A stretch of DNA of 64,000 nt from an uncultured Lachnospiraceae bacterium (GTDB taxonomy: Bacteria; Bacillota; Clostridia; Lachnospirales; Lachnospiraceae), in assembly GCA_910580005.1 (NCBI GenBank), contig CAJTXH010000001.1:43670-107669 (forward strand). The letters are read 5' to 3'. The position numbers and the translations under genes were made by a program. Position 1 is the first letter of the stretch. Every line of letters begins with the position of its first letter. This document shows, one piece after another, positions 8,582 to 17,690 of the stretch. The notes under the pieces were generated by a model. That model ran no database searches. It saw only the letters and a list, made by a program, of their open reading frames with translations, and was not told the DNA's origin.

Positions 8582-9142
8582 TTACCATTTGCGTGAGTGT
8601 TTCCAGTCTATTTCATTCCGTATATATTTAAAAGTTTCATCTTCTCCCTTTTCAGCAAGCATATTTAGTAATTTTTCAATAAGTTTCCTGGTATCAGGAT
8701 GCAGTACATAATGGTTCTGGTTTTTGGCATAGTATGCAAGCGGAAACGAGTCATCATAGGAATTTCGATTATAATTTTTACTTGCTGCAACCCTGTCACA
8801 AAACATTTCTATAACATAACGTTGAGGCATTGGCATTCCTTGTAAACCGTCCTGTGGTTTTAAGGAATAATCTATCCAGTATTCAAAATGGTGTCTGTTC
8901 CTTCCTTTGTGGTGCAGCCATGCTGATGAATATCCATAAACTTCTTTTTCGCCAAAGTTCGGGCTTCTTTTGCCACCCTGGTAATATTTTACGCCAGCAA
9001 GAAATTCAACAGGATGGTATTTTGACCAGTCATGCATAATACCTTGTTTATAAAGCCCTGCACGGAAGCAAAGCCTGCGTACAAGTTTTTTATGGTGTAA
9101 TATAGTTGAAAGATGTCCAAAGAAATTATTCCATAAACTCAT
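8582..9142 (-). CDS. DUF5662 family protein (HD-like)
   Basis: 186 residues. The pattern 'HLSTILHHKKLV', 'HDWSKYHPVEF' and 'WLHHKGRNRHHFEYWID' is characteristic of DUF5662, a Firmicutes and phage family sometimes mislabelled catalase. The paired His/Asp residues (H-D near residue 37, H-H near 77 and 84) resemble a metal-binding HD-type site, but no activity has been assigned to the family that I know of. No signal peptide or membrane segment, so presumably cytosolic. It is the first gene of a two-gene unit with the PAP2-like enzyme. Confidence 0.75.
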   Translation of the reverse strand: MSLWNNFFGHLSTILHHKKLVRRLCFRAGLYKQGIMHDWSKYHPVEFLAGVKYYQGGKRSPNFGEKEVYGYSSAWLHHKGRNRHHFEYWIDYSLKPQDGLQGMPMPQRYVIEMFCDRVAASKNYNRNSYDDSFPLAYYAKNQNHYVLHPDTRKLIEKLLNMLAEKGEDETFKYIRNEIDWKHSRKW

Positions 9143-9235
9143 AAAATCAATCCATTTCTATAATGCTATTCATACAAGTGTACATATTATATTCCAATAT
9201 AAAATGTAAGTCAATCAATGTTATACAAACTTAAT

Positions 9236-10252
9236 TTACTTTTCATTTTTATTACGCAACTGTCCTGGTGTAACACCTTTCCATTTTTTAAATGTACGTA
9301 TAAGATGGCTACAGTCTGCAAACCCTGTTTCATTGCTTATACTTGTAAGGTCTAAATTTGTCATAAGAGCTAGGTCTTCTGCTTTATTAATCCTTGTAAA
9401 TTCAATATATTCCTTGCATGACTGGTGGTATGTCTGTTTAAATAATTTGGCAAAATTTGAATAACTCATTCCACACATTCCGGCAAGGCTGCTTATTTTT
9501 ATAGGTTCATTATAGTGTTTCTCAATATATTCTGTAATTCCTGCAAATGTACTGGCTTTGTTGTCTGACATTCTTATTGCTTCGTCTATGTCAAGCCCAC
9601 GTCCAATCCAGTTTCTTGCAAAATATGATAACAAAGCAGATATATGTGAGCATACTACTATATCATAGCCATAGTTCCTGCTTTCCATCTCTTTTATACA
9701 TGTATTAAATATATTATATACAGGGATGTCTTTTAGCATTTCTGAAGAAAAATAAATATACTCAGGGTTTTTATTGTACGCAAGCTGGAATATTTTAAGA
9801 AACCTTGTTTTATAACATGTGTTTATATTTAGGAAGTTCATGTCAAATTTTATTATCTGGTATTTTATATTATATTGTTCCATAGTTAGTTTTTCCTCTG
9901 GTACTGGCATTATTGAATTATGTTTTAAGTCATATTTAGGATGGAGCATCTGGTTCTCTTTTGATGTAGCAGATGCACTTTTTGATTTATCAAGACCTGG
10001 TGTTTTGCTAGTGTTGCCTTTAAGCTTGTTTATTGAATGTACAAGCTGTGGAAAGAATATTATTATATCACCTGGGTGCAGTATATAGACATAATTGCCA
10101 CATGTAGTTTCTACTTCACCTTCCAGTATATGTACAATTTCAAAAAAATAGTGCCAGTGAGGCAGTACAGGAAAATTATCGTTTGATGCTATATAGTCAA
10201 ATGCTACTAATGGTGTATTAAGCCTGTCACTATATTCATAAAGATTTTTCAT
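9236..10252 (-). CDS. AraC family transcriptional regulator with N-terminal cupin
   Basis: 338 residues. The N-terminal 110 residues form a cupin-like sensor ('LPHWHYFFEIVHILEGEVE', 'LHPGDIIIFFPQLVHSI'). The last 100 residues hold two helix-turn-helix units of the AraC/XylS type ('KISSLAGMCGMSYSNFAKLFK' and 'LTSISNETGFADCSHLIRTFKKW', then 'VTPGQLR'). Such proteins bind DNA as dimers and usually activate genes for sugar or drug response. It is divergent from the two ABC exporter genes, with 239 AT-rich bases between them, so control of that operon is plausible but not shown. A Lys/Ser-rich stretch near residues 85-105 looks like an inserted linker. Confidence 0.88.
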   Translation of the reverse strand: MKNLYEYSDRLNTPLVAFDYIASNDNFPVLPHWHYFFEIVHILEGEVETTCGNYVYILHPGDIIIFFPQLVHSINKLKGNTSKTPGLDKSKSASATSKENQMLHPKYDLKHNSIMPVPEEKLTMEQYNIKYQIIKFDMNFLNINTCYKTRFLKIFQLAYNKNPEYIYFSSEMLKDIPVYNIFNTCIKEMESRNYGYDIVVCSHISALLSYFARNWIGRGLDIDEAIRMSDNKASTFAGITEYIEKHYNEPIKISSLAGMCGMSYSNFAKLFKQTYHQSCKEYIEFTRINKAEDLALMTNLDLTSISNETGFADCSHLIRTFKKWKGVTPGQLRNKNEK

Positions 10253-10491
10253 TTTATCACCCTTTCAGACAAATATCTGGTTTTTCTAGTACATAATTTT
10301 ATTCAATATCGAGTATAAATTATTTTCTTCAAAAAGTACAGGGAATATAATGCTTTGCTACAATTTTGACATATTTTGTTTCTTTAAAAAATAAGAGATT
10401 TATACAATTTTTTGATAAATTTATTATATTATAGCAATATAACTGGTGATATAATCTTACTTACTGTTATTAAAAAGGGAGGTATAAACGC

Positions 10492-12252
10492 ATGACACCA
10501 ATGAAATGGTTTGGTTCTTTTTTAAAGAAATACTGGATACGTATGGCAGCAGGGCTTTTGCTTGTAACTATACTTGCAGCGGCAGCTTTAGCAGGGCCTT
10601 ATGTGTCTAAACTTATTGTTGACGATGTTATTAATGGTGGACAGACGGAACTTCTTGGAAAACTTGTTGCATTTCTTATAGTGCTTGTAATTGTTAAGGG
10701 CATATGCAGGTTCTTTTCACAGGTGCTTTTTGAAACAAGCTCACAAAATGTTTTGTTTAATATGAGGGAAACGGTTTACCGCAAACTTTTACAGGAGGAT
10801 TTTGCGTTTTATAATAAAAACCGTACAGGAGACCTTATGAGCCGCCAGACAGGTGATATGGACGCCATACGCCATTTTGTTGCATATGTTATCTATACTG
10901 TTTATGAAAATGTGCTTTATTTTATATTTGCACTTGTAATGATATTTGCTACAAATGTTAAAATGGCACTTTGTATGGTAATAGTGCTTCCACTTACGGC
11001 AATGACTACTTATTCACAGGCGAAAAGCGTAAAACCTGCATTTACAAACTGCCGTAATGCATTTTCAAGCCTTAATACATTTGTACAGGAAAATATAAGC
11101 GGTAACAGGGTTGTAAAAGCATTTGCAAAAGAAGATTTTGAGATGGAAAAATTTGCAGTTGAAAATGACAGATACCGTGATGCTGAGCTTGGTGCTGCAG
11201 GCATATGGAAAAAATATGTGCCTGTATTTGAACTTTTTTCCAATGCACTTAATATTATCCTTATGATAGTTGGCGGAATAATGGTTGTGGAAGGTGAAAT
11301 GACAATGGGAGACCTTGTTGCAGTAAATGGCTATCTCTGGATGCTTACTGTCCCACTGCGTATGGCTGGATGGTGGATTAATGATATACAGAGATTTACT
11401 ACATCTGTAGAAAAAATATATGCTACATATAGTGCAGAGCCTGATGTCCAGAAACCGCTTAATCCTGTTAAAAGAAAGAAACTTGAAGGGGATATTGTAT
11501 TTAACAATGTGTCGTATAAGGCAGAGGATGAAGATATCCTCCATAATATAAGTTTTGAAGTCAAGAAAGGGCAGACTATAGGCATAACTGGTACTACAGG
11601 TGCCGGCAAGTCTACAATTATTAACCTTTTATGCCGTTTCTTTGATGTTACAGGTGGTGAAATACTTGTAGACGGGGTTAATGTAAAAGACCTGGATATG
11701 TACCAGCTCCGTGAAAATATAGGAATTGCAATGCAGGATGTGTTCCTTTTTTCAGATACTATTGAAGGAAATATTGCATATGGGAAACCAGACTGTAGTT
11801 TTGAAAAAGTCAAAGAGGTTGCCAAAATGGCAGATGCTAATATTTTCATTAAGAATATGCCAGATGGCTATGATACTATGATTGGAGAGAGGGGCGTTGG
11901 TCTTTCTGGAGGACAGAAGCAGAGGATTTCACTTGCAAGGGCACTGCTTAAAGAGCCTTCAATACTTATTCTGGATGATACAACTTCTGCAGTTGATATG
12001 GAAACAGAAAGTTATATACAGCGCCAGCTTGAAAATATAGACCATGCATGTACAACATTTATTATTGCATACAGGATTTCTTCTATAAGAGATGCAGATA
12101 AAATTATTGTACTTGACAATGGAAGGATAGTTGAACAGGGGACACATGAAGAACTTTTAGCAAAAAATGGTTATTATTCAACAGTTTATTACCACCAGTA
12201 CCCTATGGCGGCTGAATTAAAGAGAAGAAATGCCAGCCAGGGTGCTGTTTAG
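10492..12252 (+). CDS. ABC multidrug-type exporter half-transporter, degenerate-site subunit
   Basis: 586 residues: a six-helix exporter membrane domain (about 1-310) fused to an ATPase domain. Walker A is GTTGAGKST and the signature is LSGGQKQRIS, but the catalytic Glu after Walker B is Asp (D496 in LILDDTTSAVD) and the H-loop His is Tyr (Y527 in IIAYRIS). That is the pattern of the subunit which contributes the non-hydrolysing site in heterodimeric exporters such as BmrCD, LmrCD and TM287/288. It is followed at once by its partner. Likely function is export of hydrophobic compounds or lipids; the substrate is unknown. Start ATG 10492 has GGGAGG upstream. Confidence 0.92.
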   Translation: MTPMKWFGSFLKKYWIRMAAGLLLVTILAAAALAGPYVSKLIVDDVINGGQTELLGKLVAFLIVLVIVKGICRFFSQVLFETSSQNVLFNMRETVYRKLLQEDFAFYNKNRTGDLMSRQTGDMDAIRHFVAYVIYTVYENVLYFIFALVMIFATNVKMALCMVIVLPLTAMTTYSQAKSVKPAFTNCRNAFSSLNTFVQENISGNRVVKAFAKEDFEMEKFAVENDRYRDAELGAAGIWKKYVPVFELFSNALNIILMIVGGIMVVEGEMTMGDLVAVNGYLWMLTVPLRMAGWWINDIQRFTTSVEKIYATYSAEPDVQKPLNPVKRKKLEGDIVFNNVSYKAEDEDILHNISFEVKKGQTIGITGTTGAGKSTIINLLCRFFDVTGGEILVDGVNVKDLDMYQLRENIGIAMQDVFLFSDTIEGNIAYGKPDCSFEKVKEVAKMADANIFIKNMPDGYDTMIGERGVGLSGGQKQRISLARALLKEPSILILDDTTSAVDMETESYIQRQLENIDHACTTFIIAYRISSIRDADKIIVLDNGRIVEQGTHEELLAKNGYYSTVYYHQYPMAAELKRRNASQGAV

Positions 12253-12269
12253 GACAGGAGGTGGCAGTT

Positions 12270-14051
12270 TTGGCAAGAAACCGTTATGATATAGACGAAA
12301 TTTTAGAAGATAAATTTGACATAAACCAGCTTAAACGTCTTGCAGGATATATTAAACCTTATAAGAAAAGAATGGCTGTAGTGCTTTTCCTTATGCTTTC
12401 TTCATCTGCACTTGGAATGTTTCTGCCTAAATTTTTACAAATTGAAATGGACGTTTATATCCCTGCAAAGGATAAAGACGGAATTATATTTCTGTCTTTG
12501 CTTGCAGTAATTATTGTGGTATACTCAGTTGTAAGCACAAGAATAAAAATAAGTGTAACAACAAGGATAGGGCAGGATATTATACACCAGCTAAGGGAAG
12601 ATATATTTAAACATTTACAGGAACTTCCTTTTAGTTATTATGATGACCGCCCACATGGCAAGATACAGGTACGTGTTGTAAATTATGTTAATAATTTAAG
12701 TGACCTTTTATCAAATGGAATATTAAATACAATAACTGATTTATGTAACCTGGTCTTTATACTGGTATTTATGTTTGCATTGAGCCCAAAACTTACATTA
12801 ATATGTTTATGTGGGCTTCCAGTGCTTGCGGTTTATGTTATAATAATTAAACGTAAACAAAGACGTGCATGGCAGATACAGAGCAATAAGCAGTCTAACC
12901 TTAACGCATATATTGCAGAAAGCATAAATGGCATACGTGTAACGCAGGCATTTGTGCGTGAACAGAGAAATACTGATATATTTAATGATTTAAGCAACTT
13001 ATACCGCAAGGCATGGCTGCGTGCTGTATATTTTAACTTTGCAATGGGGCCTATGGTAGACCTTATATCAACAATTACTACTGCTTTTATATATGTAGTG
13101 GGTGTTTATAGTATTATGGGTGGAAAAAACTCTGGAATTGAAATTGGTGTTATATTTGCGTTTACAGCTTATATAAGCAGGTTCTGGGCACCTATAAATA
13201 CTATAGCCAGTTTTTATAACAGCGTACTTACAGCAGTATCATATCTTGAACGTATATTTGAAACAATTGATGAGCCTGTACTGGTAAAGGATGAACCTGA
13301 TGCAAAAGATATGCCTTCCATAAAGGGTGATGTTACATTTGAGGATGTCACATTTAGTTACGAAGAAGGGGAAGCTGTTTTAAAGAATATCAATTTCCAT
13401 GTGGAACAGGGACAGTGTATTGCCATAGTAGGGCCTACAGGTGCTGGCAAGACTACAATAGTAAACCTTTTAAGCAGGTTTTATAATGTAGACAGTGGAA
13501 AGGTACTTGTGGATGGGACTGATATATCTAAAGTCCGCCTTAATTCACTACGCAGGCAGATGGGTGTAATGATGCAGGACAGTTTTATATTTTCAGGTAC
13601 TATTATGGATAATATACGTTATGGCAATAAAGACGCTACAGATGAAGAAGTAATTAAAGCAGCAAAAACTGTATGTGCACATGATTTTATAATGGATATG
13701 GAAAATGGTTATAATACACAGGTAAATGAACGTGGCAGCAGGCTGTCAGCAGGGCAGCGCCAGCTTATCTCATTTGCAAGGGCATTACTTGCAGACCCTG
13801 CTATACTTATACTTGATGAGGCAACTTCAAGCATTGATACAGAAACAGAAATTGTTTTACAAGAAGGGCTTGAGAAGCTTCTTAAAGGAAGGACTTCATT
13901 TATTATTGCACACCGCCTTTCTACAATTAAAAATGCAGATAGTATAATGTATATAGATAAAGGCGGGATTCAGGAGTCTGGAAGCCATCAGGAACTTCTG
14001 GATAAGAAAGGGCTGTATTATAACTTATATATGTCACAGTACCAGATGTAA
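12270..14051 (+). CDS. ABC multidrug-type exporter half-transporter, catalytic subunit
   Basis: 593 residues from TTG 12270. The GTG at 12261 lies inside the AGGAGG (12256-12261) and so is an unlikely start, while TTG is eight bases after it. Six-helix exporter domain, then ATPase domain with GPTGAGKTT, Walker B plus catalytic Glu (ILILDEATSSID) and H-loop His (IIAHRLST), all intact. Its signature is the altered LSAGQRQLIS instead of LSGGQ. This is the expected mirror of the first subunit: intact catalytic residues here face the good signature of the partner, while this altered signature faces the partner's degenerate site. The two genes are separated by 17 bases and form one operon. Confidence 0.92.
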   Translation: MARNRYDIDEILEDKFDINQLKRLAGYIKPYKKRMAVVLFLMLSSSALGMFLPKFLQIEMDVYIPAKDKDGIIFLSLLAVIIVVYSVVSTRIKISVTTRIGQDIIHQLREDIFKHLQELPFSYYDDRPHGKIQVRVVNYVNNLSDLLSNGILNTITDLCNLVFILVFMFALSPKLTLICLCGLPVLAVYVIIIKRKQRRAWQIQSNKQSNLNAYIAESINGIRVTQAFVREQRNTDIFNDLSNLYRKAWLRAVYFNFAMGPMVDLISTITTAFIYVVGVYSIMGGKNSGIEIGVIFAFTAYISRFWAPINTIASFYNSVLTAVSYLERIFETIDEPVLVKDEPDAKDMPSIKGDVTFEDVTFSYEEGEAVLKNINFHVEQGQCIAIVGPTGAGKTTIVNLLSRFYNVDSGKVLVDGTDISKVRLNSLRRQMGVMMQDSFIFSGTIMDNIRYGNKDATDEEVIKAAKTVCAHDFIMDMENGYNTQVNERGSRLSAGQRQLISFARALLADPAILILDEATSSIDTETEIVLQEGLEKLLKGRTSFIIAHRLSTIKNADSIMYIDKGGIQESGSHQELLDKKGLYYNLYMSQYQM

Positions 14052-14065
14052 TTAATGGAGGGATT

Positions 14066-14770
14066 ATGTATACATTTAAAAGCCGTGTAAGATATAGTGA
14101 AACAGATGAAACGGGCTGTTTAAGCCTTGATGCAATTATTAACTATTTCCAGGACTGTACTAATTTTGAATCAGAAGACTTGGGGGCTGGCATAGAATTT
14201 TTAACTAAAAACCAGATAATGTGGGTTTTAAGTTCATGGCAGATAGTTGTAAGTTATTACCCTTTATTTGGTGAAAGGATAGAAGTTGGTACACAGTCAT
14301 ACGGCTATGATAAAATGGTTGGCTTCCGTAATTTCCTTATAACAGGAGAGGATGGAAGCACAATCGCCAAGGCAAATTCAAACTGGGTGCTTATGGATAT
14401 GAAAAAGGGCGGGCCTGCTATAATAAAACCTGACATTGGTGAAATATATGGCAGGCATGAACCGCTTGAAATGGATTATGCACCTAAAAAAATCAAATTA
14501 TCAGGGGATGGTATTACAGGTGAAAGTTTTATTGTTAAGGAGTACCATCTTGATACTAACCATCATGTAAACAATGGGCAATATGTAAGAATGGCAATAT
14601 TTGCCCTTGGAATAAAAGAAAGGGCAAAGGAACTGCGTGTAGAATATAAAAGGCAGGCACTTCTTGGCAATAAAATTATCCCTGTTGTATACAGGGATAA
14701 AAATATGGCATTTGTTTCACTTAATGGTGAAGATAACAAAGCCTATGCAGTAGTACAGTTTATTTTTTAA
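14066..14770 (+). CDS. Acyl-[acyl-carrier-protein] thioesterase (FatA/FatB type)
   Basis: 234 residues: two hotdog domains in tandem. The N-terminal 'VRYSETDETGCLSL', 'YFQDCTNFESEDLG' and 'WVLSSWQIVV' match bacterial acyl-ACP thioesterases; the second hotdog carries 'YHLDTNHHVNNGQYV', which supplies the catalytic Asp/Asn/His group. The enzyme releases free fatty acids from acyl-ACP in the cytosol and so sets chain length or recycles ACP. It begins 14 bases after the exporter, with GGAGGG ahead of the ATG, and is probably in the same transcript. That raises the untested idea that the exporter handles a lipid. Confidence 0.88.
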   Translation: MYTFKSRVRYSETDETGCLSLDAIINYFQDCTNFESEDLGAGIEFLTKNQIMWVLSSWQIVVSYYPLFGERIEVGTQSYGYDKMVGFRNFLITGEDGSTIAKANSNWVLMDMKKGGPAIIKPDIGEIYGRHEPLEMDYAPKKIKLSGDGITGESFIVKEYHLDTNHHVNNGQYVRMAIFALGIKERAKELRVEYKRQALLGNKIIPVVYRDKNMAFVSLNGEDNKAYAVVQFIF

Positions 14771-14801
14771 TTATTATTCTAAAGTGGCATGGGGAATTTA
14801 T

Positions 14802-15551
14802 ATGGTTTCAGTTATATTGTCTTTACTTGGATTTGCAAGTACATTATATTTCCTGGTTTATATATTATGGACAGGTAATAATAATTTATTTACTTATTTC
14901 TGGCTTTTACTTGGAATTTTATTGACTGGTGCAGCAATACTGCGCCATATTGTACAAAAACGCCAAATTATAATTCCAAAGCCTTTAATGGCGGTTTTTT
15001 ATACTGTTACCTTCACTGGATGTTTTATACTTGCTGTAACAGAATTTATAATTATTGCAAATGGTTTCCAAAAACCAGAGCCAGGTGCAGATTACATCAT
15101 TGTGCTCGGCGCAAGAGTAAATGGCACTAAGGTTTCTAGAAACCTTAAATACCGCCTTGATGCTGCATTAGAATATATAAGGGATAACCCTGGCTGTAAA
15201 ATTGTTGTAACAGGCGGACAGGGAAAAGGTGAGGATATAACAGAAGGGCAGGCAATGGAAGATTACCTTGTACAGAATGGTACAGACCCAGGTATAATTA
15301 TTAAAGAGGAAAAATCAGAAAATACAGAAGAAAACCTTAAGTATAGCATGGATATTATTAAAGACAAATCTGCAAAAATTGTGCTTGCAAGTAACAACTT
15401 CCATATTTACAGGGCAAAAAGGATTGCATTAAAACAAGGATATGAAAATATATCTGGAACAGGAGCAAGGACAGTTATATTTACAGTGCCAAACTGTTAT
15501 TTACGTGAAGCATTTGCAGTTATAAAATACAAAATATATGGACAGATATAA
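14802..15551 (+). CDS. YdcF/SanA-like DUF218 membrane protein
   Basis: 249 residues from ATG 14802 (GGGG seven bases upstream; a GTG at 14784 is also in frame). Three or four membrane helices occupy about residues 1-95. The remainder is a DUF218 domain with 'GADYIIVLGARVNG', 'KIVVTGGQGKGEDITEGQAME' (split across the domain) and 'ENLKYSMDII', followed by 'IVLASNNFHIYRA'. DUF218 proteins such as YdcF, SanA and ElyC are linked to envelope integrity and lipid-carrier metabolism, though reactions are poorly defined. Gene order with the thioesterase and azlCD, at 13 and 16 bases spacing, suggests one operon. Confidence 0.82.
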   Translation: MVSVILSLLGFASTLYFLVYILWTGNNNLFTYFWLLLGILLTGAAILRHIVQKRQIIIPKPLMAVFYTVTFTGCFILAVTEFIIIANGFQKPEPGADYIIVLGARVNGTKVSRNLKYRLDAALEYIRDNPGCKIVVTGGQGKGEDITEGQAMEDYLVQNGTDPGIIIKEEKSENTEENLKYSMDIIKDKSAKIVLASNNFHIYRAKRIALKQGYENISGTGARTVIFTVPNCYLREAFAVIKYKIYGQI

Positions 15552-15567
15552 GACTGGGAGCTTTTAA

Positions 15568-16296
15568 ATGAGTAATGTAAACAGTGTAAAAAATATAAAA
15601 GATATTAAAAAGGGATTCCATGATGGCATCCCAATTGCGCTTGGATATATTTCAGTAAGTTTTACATTTGGAATTATGGGTGTTGCATCTGGTTTATCCT
15701 GGTGGCAGACATTGTTAATTTCAATGACAAACCTCACATCGGCGGGCCAGTTTGCAGGGCTTGGGATTATGGTAACAGCAGGAGGACTGGTTGAGATGGC
15801 AATGACGCAGTTTGTTATAAACCTGCGTTATGCACTTATGTCAATATCATTATCACAAAAGGCAGATAAAAGTTTTAATCTTGTATCAAGGCTTTTAGCA
15901 GGATTTGGAATTACAGATGAAATCTTTGCAGTGGCGGCAAGCAAAAACAGGACTATAAGTAAGTATTATATGGCAGGGTTAATTTCAATGCCATATATTG
16001 GATGGGCATCAGGTACGGCAGCAGGTGCACTTCTTGGTGAAGTTATACCAGCAGCTTTAAGCAGTGCATTAGGAATAGCGATATATGGAATGTTTATGGC
16101 GATAATTATCCCACAGGCAAGGGATAACCATAAATGCCTTGTAGTAATAATTATTGCCACAGTTTTAAGCTGTTGTTTTAAATATATCCCATTACTGTGT
16201 AATGTATCTTCAGGGTTTGTAATAATTATATGTGCAGTTTTAGCATCTGTTGCTGGTGCAATATTATATCCTGTAGAAGAAACGGGGGAAGAATAA
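15568..16296 (+). CDS. azlC: AzlC family branched-chain amino-acid exporter, large subunit
   Basis: 242 residues with about seven membrane helices. 'GFHDGIPIALGYISVSFTFG' and 'NLTSAGQFAG' near the N-terminus and 'NLRYALMSISLS' are AzlC/YgaZ signatures. With the small AzlD/YgaH partner it exports leucine, isoleucine or valine (and analogues) across the cytoplasmic membrane. Its stop codon overlaps the azlD start by one base (TAATG), so the pair is translationally coupled. Possible regulators such as AzlB/Lrp are not in the window. Confidence 0.92.
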   Translation: MSNVNSVKNIKDIKKGFHDGIPIALGYISVSFTFGIMGVASGLSWWQTLLISMTNLTSAGQFAGLGIMVTAGGLVEMAMTQFVINLRYALMSISLSQKADKSFNLVSRLLAGFGITDEIFAVAASKNRTISKYYMAGLISMPYIGWASGTAAGALLGEVIPAALSSALGIAIYGMFMAIIIPQARDNHKCLVVIIIATVLSCCFKYIPLLCNVSSGFVIIICAVLASVAGAILYPVEETGEE

Positions 16297-16613
16297 TGCT
16301 AGCAGAAAAATTTTTTATTTACCTTGCAGTAATGGCAGGTGTTACATATCTTATAAGGGCTTTACCATTTGCATTGTGCCAGAATAAGGTCAAAAACCAA
16401 TTTATCAAGTCATTTCTTTATTATGTACCATATGCTGTACTTGCTGCAATGACATTCCCGGCTGTAATCTATTCTACAGATGGTATTATACCAGGCATTG
16501 CTGGGACAGCTACAGGGCTTTTATTTGCATATAACAGAAAAAGCCTGCTTATGGTTGCATTAGTATCATGTGCCACTGCATTTGCAGCAGAAATGTTATG
16601 TAAGCTGTTATAA
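16296..16613 (+). CDS. azlD: AzlD family branched-chain amino-acid exporter, small subunit
   Basis: 105 residues with three or four membrane helices. The start ATG at 16296 shares a base with the azlC stop, and the ribosome-binding site ACGGGGGAA lies inside azlC. 'GVTYLIRALPFAL' and 'YVPYAVLAAMTFPAV' are typical of AzlD/YgaH. It is required for AzlC-type export. Last gene of the run that begins with the ABC exporter; the next gene is convergent and only a weak hairpin lies in the 56 bases between them. Confidence 0.9.
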   Translation: MLAEKFFIYLAVMAGVTYLIRALPFALCQNKVKNQFIKSFLYYVPYAVLAAMTFPAVIYSTDGIIPGIAGTATGLLFAYNRKSLLMVALVSCATAFAAEMLCKLL

Positions 16614-16669
16614 AAACATTTCTGTTGTGTTTTCTTCTGAAATGGCTGCTTTTCAAGCAATTGGATATT

Positions 16670-17401
16670 TTAGTAATATTCTGAAAAAAATGATAAGTAT
16701 TCTTTTTTAACAACAGTAGCACGTTTCTGGCTTACTGGTATATTTTTGCCACTTTCCATTATAACATAGTTTTTAGACAGTTTTTTTATATATTTTAAAT
16801 TAATAAGAAAAGATTTATGGACTTGTATAAACTGGGGTTCTTCTATAAGTTCAGAAATTTCTTCTTCAAAAGATTTTCTTATAAATATACTTTTGATAAT
16901 TCTGCCATTTGTTAAATGTGCTTCTAACATCCTGGAAGAATTTTCAATATATTCTATCTGTGAATAATGGACTGGAACAAGACCATCTTTAGTCTTTATA
17001 AGATATGATGCTTCTTTTTCAGCGTTTTTGTAAGACAGGGCATAATTGAGCGCTTCAAATATCCTGTTTTCATTTAATGGTTTTAAAATATACCTTATTG
17101 CATGTAAATCATAAGCTTCAAGTGCATAATCACTTGAATATGTAGTATATATAATTATATTATCACTGTTGTTTCTGCGTATCTGGCTGCCAATGTCAAT
17201 TCCATCTTTTCCAGCCATGATTATATCTAAAAAATATATATCTGCCAGTTCATTTTTCTGGATATTATTATATAATTGGGGAGCATTAGAAAACTTTTCT
17301 ATTTCAAAGTCAATATTTGGATAAAATTTTTTATATTTTAATAAGATTTTTTCTATTTTTAGCAAATCCTCAATGCTGTCATCACAAATTACTATTTTCA
17401 T
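16670..17401 (-). CDS. LytTR response regulator (AgrA/VirR-like)
   Basis: 243 residues. Receiver domain (1-120) with acidic 'CDDS' (Asp8/Asp9), phospho-acceptor Asp near residue 59 in 'IYFLDIIMAGKDGID', and switch Thr/Lys at 'IIYTTYSS' and 'YILKPL'. The C-terminal LytTR DNA-binding domain (about 135-240) has 'DIYFLDI'-independent landmarks 'IEYIENSSRMLEAHL', 'FIQVHKSFLINLKYI' and 'IPVSQKR'. Proteins of this kind act with GHKL kinases, often in peptide quorum sensing. It is encoded downstream of such a kinase and has its own promoter in the gap, so the two need not be strictly cotranscribed. GGGGAAA precedes the ATG. Confidence 0.9.
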   Translation of the reverse strand: MKIVICDDSIEDLLKIEKILLKYKKFYPNIDFEIEKFSNAPQLYNNIQKNELADIYFLDIIMAGKDGIDIGSQIRRNNSDNIIIYTTYSSDYALEAYDLHAIRYILKPLNENRIFEALNYALSYKNAEKEASYLIKTKDGLVPVHYSQIEYIENSSRMLEAHLTNGRIIKSIFIRKSFEEEISELIEEPQFIQVHKSFLINLKYIKKLSKNYVIMESGKNIPVSQKRATVVKKEYLSFFSEYY

Positions 17402-17452
17402 ATACGTTTCCCCAGAAGTTACTATTTATTTTATGCGTTTGTATTATATAAA

Positions 17453-17481
17453 ATTCTAACATAAAACATTATAAAATGCAA
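17453..17481 (-). promoter_or_regulatory. Promoter of the LytTR regulator gene
   Basis: Minus-strand -35 TTGCAT (17481-17476) and -10 TAGAAT (17458-17453) are separated by exactly 17 bases, about 45 bases before the regulator's ribosome-binding site. Confidence 0.55.
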
Positions 17482-17520
17482 ACATAACTAAGGGATGTGT
17501 ATTGGTAGTTTTTATACAGG

Positions 17521-17596
17521 CAGGCATAAAACCAAGGGTCAGAGTTTTATGCCTGTTTAGGGTCTGGTATCCACAACAAATATATATTTGCTGTGG
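17521..17596. other. Two hairpins in the kinase-regulator gap
   Basis: The 289-base gap between kinase and regulator holds a 12-bp perfect stem (CAGGCATAAAAC at 17521-17532 with 17544-17555) and a 26-base near-perfect palindrome (17571-17596, arms CCACAACAAAT). Neither is followed by a T-run in either direction, so they are not ordinary terminators. No autoinducer-peptide gene of the AgrD kind was found between the two genes. Confidence 0.5.
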
Positions 17597-17690
17597 GCGC
17601 TTAACTACTTCAAATCCAGAAGTAAAGCCAGCTTCTTTATTATACGCTGTATTTTAGTAATATTTTAATCTATTTTTTCACAAAGAAACT

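Noticed and set aside
17402..17690. Autoinducer peptide gene between kinase and regulator
   Set aside because: The only ORF of note (23 codons on the minus strand) lacks a ribosome-binding site and any AgrD-like pattern.
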